Below are positions 27,484 through 30,070 of a stretch of DNA of 30,070 bases, in pieces. This DNA comes from a virus. Position 1 is the first letter of the stretch. Each line of letters starts with the position of its first letter. Both the position numbers and the translations under genes were made by a program. The stretch lies in IMG/VR virus record IMGVR_UViG_3300022749_000065, positions 1 through 30,070 of that record. One strand, given 5' to 3'. The notes below the pieces were generated by a model. It ran no database searches and was not told where the DNA came from. It saw only the letters and a list, made by a program, of their open reading frames with translations.

Positions 27484-27604
27484 CACGCTCTCCGGTCGGA
27501 CCTGAGCTGATCCGATCCGATGTGGCCGCGCAAGCAGCCTGAAACCCCTCCGCCCGGCCGGCGCGACAGACCGGCCTTCCGTCCCATCACGTTACGAGGA
27601 CCAC

Positions 27605-28633
27605 ATGATCGAGAACGATTTCGCCACCAGCGAGAGCGGTGAATCCTTCACGCCCGAGGAGCAGGCCGCCTTCGAGGCGTACGAGCGGGGCGAGGAACGC
27701 TCGTCCGCTGCACCGGCAGCACCGGAGGCGCCCGAGGGTGTCGTGGCCGGTGGTGAGCCTGCTCCGGCCGCTACTGCCGCTCCCGAGGCTGCCCCGGGCG
27801 AGGTCGTGGACCCCGAGGCCGATGCTGGCTCCGCCGACGACAACAAGGGCAAATTCGTCCGCCACGGCGCGTTCCACCAGGAGCGCGAGCGTCGGAAGGC
27901 CGTCGAGAAAGAGCTGACCGACCTCCGCGAGAAGTTCGCCCGCGGCGACGAGCGCCTCCGCGTCATTACCGAGGCGATGCAGGCTCGCCCGGCCGCCCAG
28001 CAGGAGACGCAGGCCGAGCCGCCGAAGGTCATCGACCCGAAGGAGGATATCTTCGGCGCCTACGAGCAGCTCAAATCCGAGCTGGAGGCGCTGAAGGGCG
28101 GCGTGCAGCAGGAGACAGCCCGCCAGCGCCAGGAGCGCGAAGCCGGCGAGGTCATCACTGACTACAAGGCCGATCTGAACCGCTTCGCCTCGTCCGAGCC
28201 CGCCTTCGCCGACGCATTCCGCCACGTCATGCAGAGCCGTGCGGCCGAGTATGCCGCGCTCGGTGTGCCCGAGGCGCAGATCCGGCAGGCGCTGGCCAAC
28301 GACGAGTTCCAGGTCGCGGTCCAGGCGCGGCAGCAGAGTGTCTCCCCGGCCGAGCGCATCTTCCAGATCGCCAAGGCCCGCGGCTTCACGCCGAAGGCCG
28401 CCGAGCCGGCTCCTGCCGCCACTCCGGCCGCTCCCGCCGAGACCGCGGCCGCGCGGGCCGAGCGCGTCGCGGCGGGTCAGGCCGGCCCGGGCAAGTCGCT
28501 CTCGGCCGCCGGTGGCGCGCCGGCCGGTGAGGTCACCTTCGAGATGCTGGCGCAGATGAACGAGGCCGACTTCGAGGCCTTCGCGCTCAAGAACCCGCGC
28601 AAGCTCGCCAAGCTGATGGGCGAAGAGGCTTAG
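27605..28633 (+). CDS. Probable head scaffolding protein
   Basis: A 342-residue, highly charged protein with the look of a phage scaffold. It has an acidic, Ala/Pro/Glu-rich N-terminus (residues 10-75), then long helices (FHQERERRKAVEKELTDLREKFARGDERLRVITEAMQA, EDIFGAYEQLKSELEALKGGVQQETARQRQERE). A conserved-looking middle follows (FASSEPAFADAFRHVMQSRAAEYAALGVPEAQIRQALANDEFQVAVQA), and the C-terminus ends in FEMLAQMNEADFEAFALKNPRKLAKLMGE. Scaffolds of P22-like phages share this layout and lie between the portal and coat genes. The assignment is by composition and position; a head-protein precursor with another role is possible. Confidence 0.78.
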   Translation: MIENDFATSESGESFTPEEQAAFEAYERGEERSSAAPAAPEAPEGVVAGGEPAPAATAAPEAAPGEVVDPEADAGSADDNKGKFVRHGAFHQERERRKAVEKELTDLREKFARGDERLRVITEAMQARPAAQQETQAEPPKVIDPKEDIFGAYEQLKSELEALKGGVQQETARQRQEREAGEVITDYKADLNRFASSEPAFADAFRHVMQSRAAEYAALGVPEAQIRQALANDEFQVAVQARQQSVSPAERIFQIAKARGFTPKAAEPAPAATPAAPAETAAARAERVAAGQAGPGKSLSAAGGAPAGEVTFEMLAQMNEADFEAFALKNPRKLAKLMGEEA

Positions 28634-28686
28634 GCCTCTCGCTCCCCCTTCACCCGATCCGCCCTGCCCGACCTGACGGAAGCGCC

Positions 28687-29130
28687 ATGAAGCTCCTCCG
28701 AACCCTGGCGCTCGTCGCCTTCCTGCCTGTGGCCCTTCTGCCCACCGCCACGCTGGCCCGTCCTCCGATGGAGACGAACCAGCTGGTGGACAGCGCGGGC
28801 AACCCGCTCGGGACGCCGGACAACCCGTTCACCTTCGCTCCGAACGGCTCGACTGGCACGGACTACTCGGCGAATCCGGCTGCGGTCTCGGGTACGCCGC
28901 TGGTGACGATCCCAGCAACTGCCACGCGCGCCTACGTCGAGGTACAGAACCAGTCCGCGAACCAGCAGCAGCTCGTTCGCGACGACGGGAATGGCAACAA
29001 CCAGACCTCGATTTTGCTCTCAGGCGTCGGTGCGGGGCAGCAGGGCGGCGGGTGGTCGTCCTCGACCTTCAAGGGCCGCGTGAGGGTCTACGGGCCCGCT
29101 GGTTCCCAGGTCTCCGCCTACCAGGACTGA
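28687..29130 (+). CDS. Exported protein, 147 aa
   Basis: Residues 1-25 (MKLLRTLALVAFLPVALLPT, then ATLAR) form a Sec signal peptide, cleaved probably after TLA. The mature protein is beta-rich and Ser/Asn/Gly/Gln-rich: DYSANPAAVSGTPLVTIPATATRAYVEVQNQSANQQQLVRD, then a Gly-rich GVGAGQQGGGWSSSTFKGRVRVYGPAG. Such sequence resembles small virion or receptor-type proteins, yet a signal peptide is odd for a phage structural protein. GGAAG lies before the ATG. Its leader matches that of the next gene (MKLLRS), pointing to a duplication or a shared leader. Confidence 0.68.
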   Translation: MKLLRTLALVAFLPVALLPTATLARPPMETNQLVDSAGNPLGTPDNPFTFAPNGSTGTDYSANPAAVSGTPLVTIPATATRAYVEVQNQSANQQQLVRDDGNGNNQTSILLSGVGAGQQGGGWSSSTFKGRVRVYGPAGSQVSAYQD

Positions 29131-29241
29131 TCGCCGGCCGCTGCGCGCCTGAGCGCCGGCCGAGCCCACCCCGCCCATCCGCCTGAGATCGCCTACGCGC
29201 CCCGCGCCGCCGGGCTCTCCCGCCATGCCTGAGGCTACCCG

Positions 29242-30070
29242 ATGAAGCTCCTCCGCTCCCTGGTGGCGCTCCTGTGCCTGATGCCGTCGTTGGCGATGGC
29301 CGCGGGGGCGAGCTTGCCGCCATTCACGGTCAACTCGCCCGTCGTCATCAACACCATCCCGACCACGCTCGGAGCTGCCGTCGGACGCCTTCAGGCCAAA
29401 GACGTCACGCAGCGCGCGCCCTTGGCGACCGACGATTGGTCGGCAGGCTACTATGCGGCGGGTTCCGTTTCCGACGTCGGCATGACAGCGCTCGGCACCG
29501 GTTACACGACAGCGACCGCAGCCTTTTCGGCCTCAGGCAACACCTGCTCTGTGGTCGGTACGCTCCAGCCGGTCGTTTACAACGGACAGGTCATCGCGAT
29601 CCGGCAGAAGTCGCCCTCGACAGGCTGCTCGGTCGGTAACGTCCCGCCGACCATCGTCATCTCGGGCGACGGAACAGGGGCGGCAGCAACGGCGAAGATC
29701 GCCCCTGTCGGCGCCGGCTGGATCGACCAGAACGGCGCCGTGTACCGCATGTTGCGGGACACCCCCGGCGCCGCGATGTGGCAGCGCCAGTTCCTGTCGG
29801 CGAACGCGCGCGCGGCCGATGTGGCGACCGGTGCCGCCTTCGCGTGTGGCGAGGATCTGCTTCGGGCGGGCTACACGGGCGCCGCCTTCAACGCCGCCCG
29901 CGTGGATGGCACGGCGGCCAAGGATATCGGCTTCGTCGGCGGCTCGCTCGACTATGGAAGCCTCGATGCCTACGCGGCCGGCAAGGCGACGGGCGTCGCC
30001 ACCTGCTACGATCAGGTCGGAGCGAACAACGCGGTCGGGCAGAGCGGCGTCGGCACGCTGATCGCCATGA
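29242..30070 (+). CDS. Exported protein with arabinofuranosidase-B-like domain, 3' end beyond the window
   Basis: At least 276 codons, open at the right edge. A Sec signal peptide (MKLLRSLVALLCLMPSLAMA) precedes a beta-rich part (SLPPFTVNSPVVINTIPTTL, then VVYNGQVIAIRQKSP with two cysteines). From about residue 195 comes ACGEDLLRAGYTGAAFNAARVDGTAAKDIGFVGGSLDYGSLDAYAAGKATGVATCYDQVGANNAVGQ. This follows the pattern of the alpha-L-arabinofuranosidase B catalytic-type fold (A-YSLR-L-S-Y-G-A-RVRR--D---DIGF ... WYDQSGN), as found in many phage and bacterial surface proteins. Binding or cutting of a host glycan is a reasonable guess. An in-frame ATG ends the window, so the length is unknown. Confidence 0.72.
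   Translation, partial: MKLLRSLVALLCLMPSLAMAAGASLPPFTVNSPVVINTIPTTLGAAVGRLQAKDVTQRAPLATDDWSAGYYAAGSVSDVGMTALGTGYTTATAAFSASGNTCSVVGTLQPVVYNGQVIAIRQKSPSTGCSVGNVPPTIVISGDGTGAAATAKIAPVGAGWIDQNGAVYRMLRDTPGAAMWQRQFLSANARAADVATGAAFACGEDLLRAGYTGAAFNAARVDGTAAKDIGFVGGSLDYGSLDAYAAGKATGVATCYDQVGANNAVGQSGVGTLIAM

Noticed and set aside
1-30070. tRNA genes, rRNA, CRISPR arrays and insertion sequences
   Set aside because: None was seen on reading both strands; no regular spacer-repeat structure, terminal inverted repeats with a transposase, or cloverleaf with CCA context was found. This was by eye only.

Overview
The window is most of one temperate double-stranded DNA phage genome, almost certainly an integrated prophage, from a GC-rich alphaproteobacterium. 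Codon use, the GC-rich backbone and the look of many of the small proteins suggest Rhizobiales, perhaps Methylobacterium. That host call is recognition, not a computed match. The left edge cuts into a tyrosine integrase and the right edge cuts into a structural or surface-protein gene, so neither prophage end is visible.

Layout. From 7540 down to 1 lies a leftward early operon, mostly of genes joined by 4-base ATGA or GTGA overlaps. It contains an XRE regulator, several small unknown proteins, a YqaJ/lambda-type exonuclease, an unnamed recombination-associated protein, a DUF3268 zinc-finger protein, DUF4326 and DUF1643 proteins, a J-domain protein, an AlpA/Xis-like HTH protein and the start of the integrase. 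Between 2429 and 3933 this operon is occupied by three short plus-strand genes that lie antisense to it. From 7546 to 8990 is the lysis-lysogeny switch: a leftward promoter, an S24-type repressor, a rightward promoter and a Cro-like gene. Copies of a GGGCA-N2-TGCCC operator overlap both promoters. Two plus-strand genes sit inside the immunity region and converge on the repressor.

From 8985 to 17208 runs the rightward early/middle region. It encodes a lipoprotein, a Gp49 (N4/Sf6) family protein, a RusA resolvase, an orphan NPPY DNA methyltransferase, a zinc-finger protein, a DUF6362-like HTH protein at the end and many unknown proteins. From 17209 to 21900 is an accessory block with marked drops in GC. 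It holds a leftward AT-rich gene of unknown function, a rightward unknown protein, a Schlafen/AlbA_2-type protein and a short serine recombinase with a near-perfect 28-bp palindrome just upstream.

From 21913 to the end is the head module: four small proteins, a DUF5681 small-terminase-like protein, the terminase large subunit, a P22-like portal, two unknown proteins, a leftward intruder gene, a probable scaffold, and two exported proteins with related signal peptides. The second of these carries an arabinofuranosidase-B-like domain and runs off the window. The P22-type portal and scaffold suggest a tailed phage with a P22-like head. No capsid, tail or lysis genes are in view.

The CI-like repressor probably keeps both operons off by covering promoters with the operators inside them. 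On induction the left operon supplies recombination and excision functions. The right operon supplies DNA processing, then late regulation and packaging. The accessory genes look like independently expressed cargo and are the best place to look for defence or superinfection functions.
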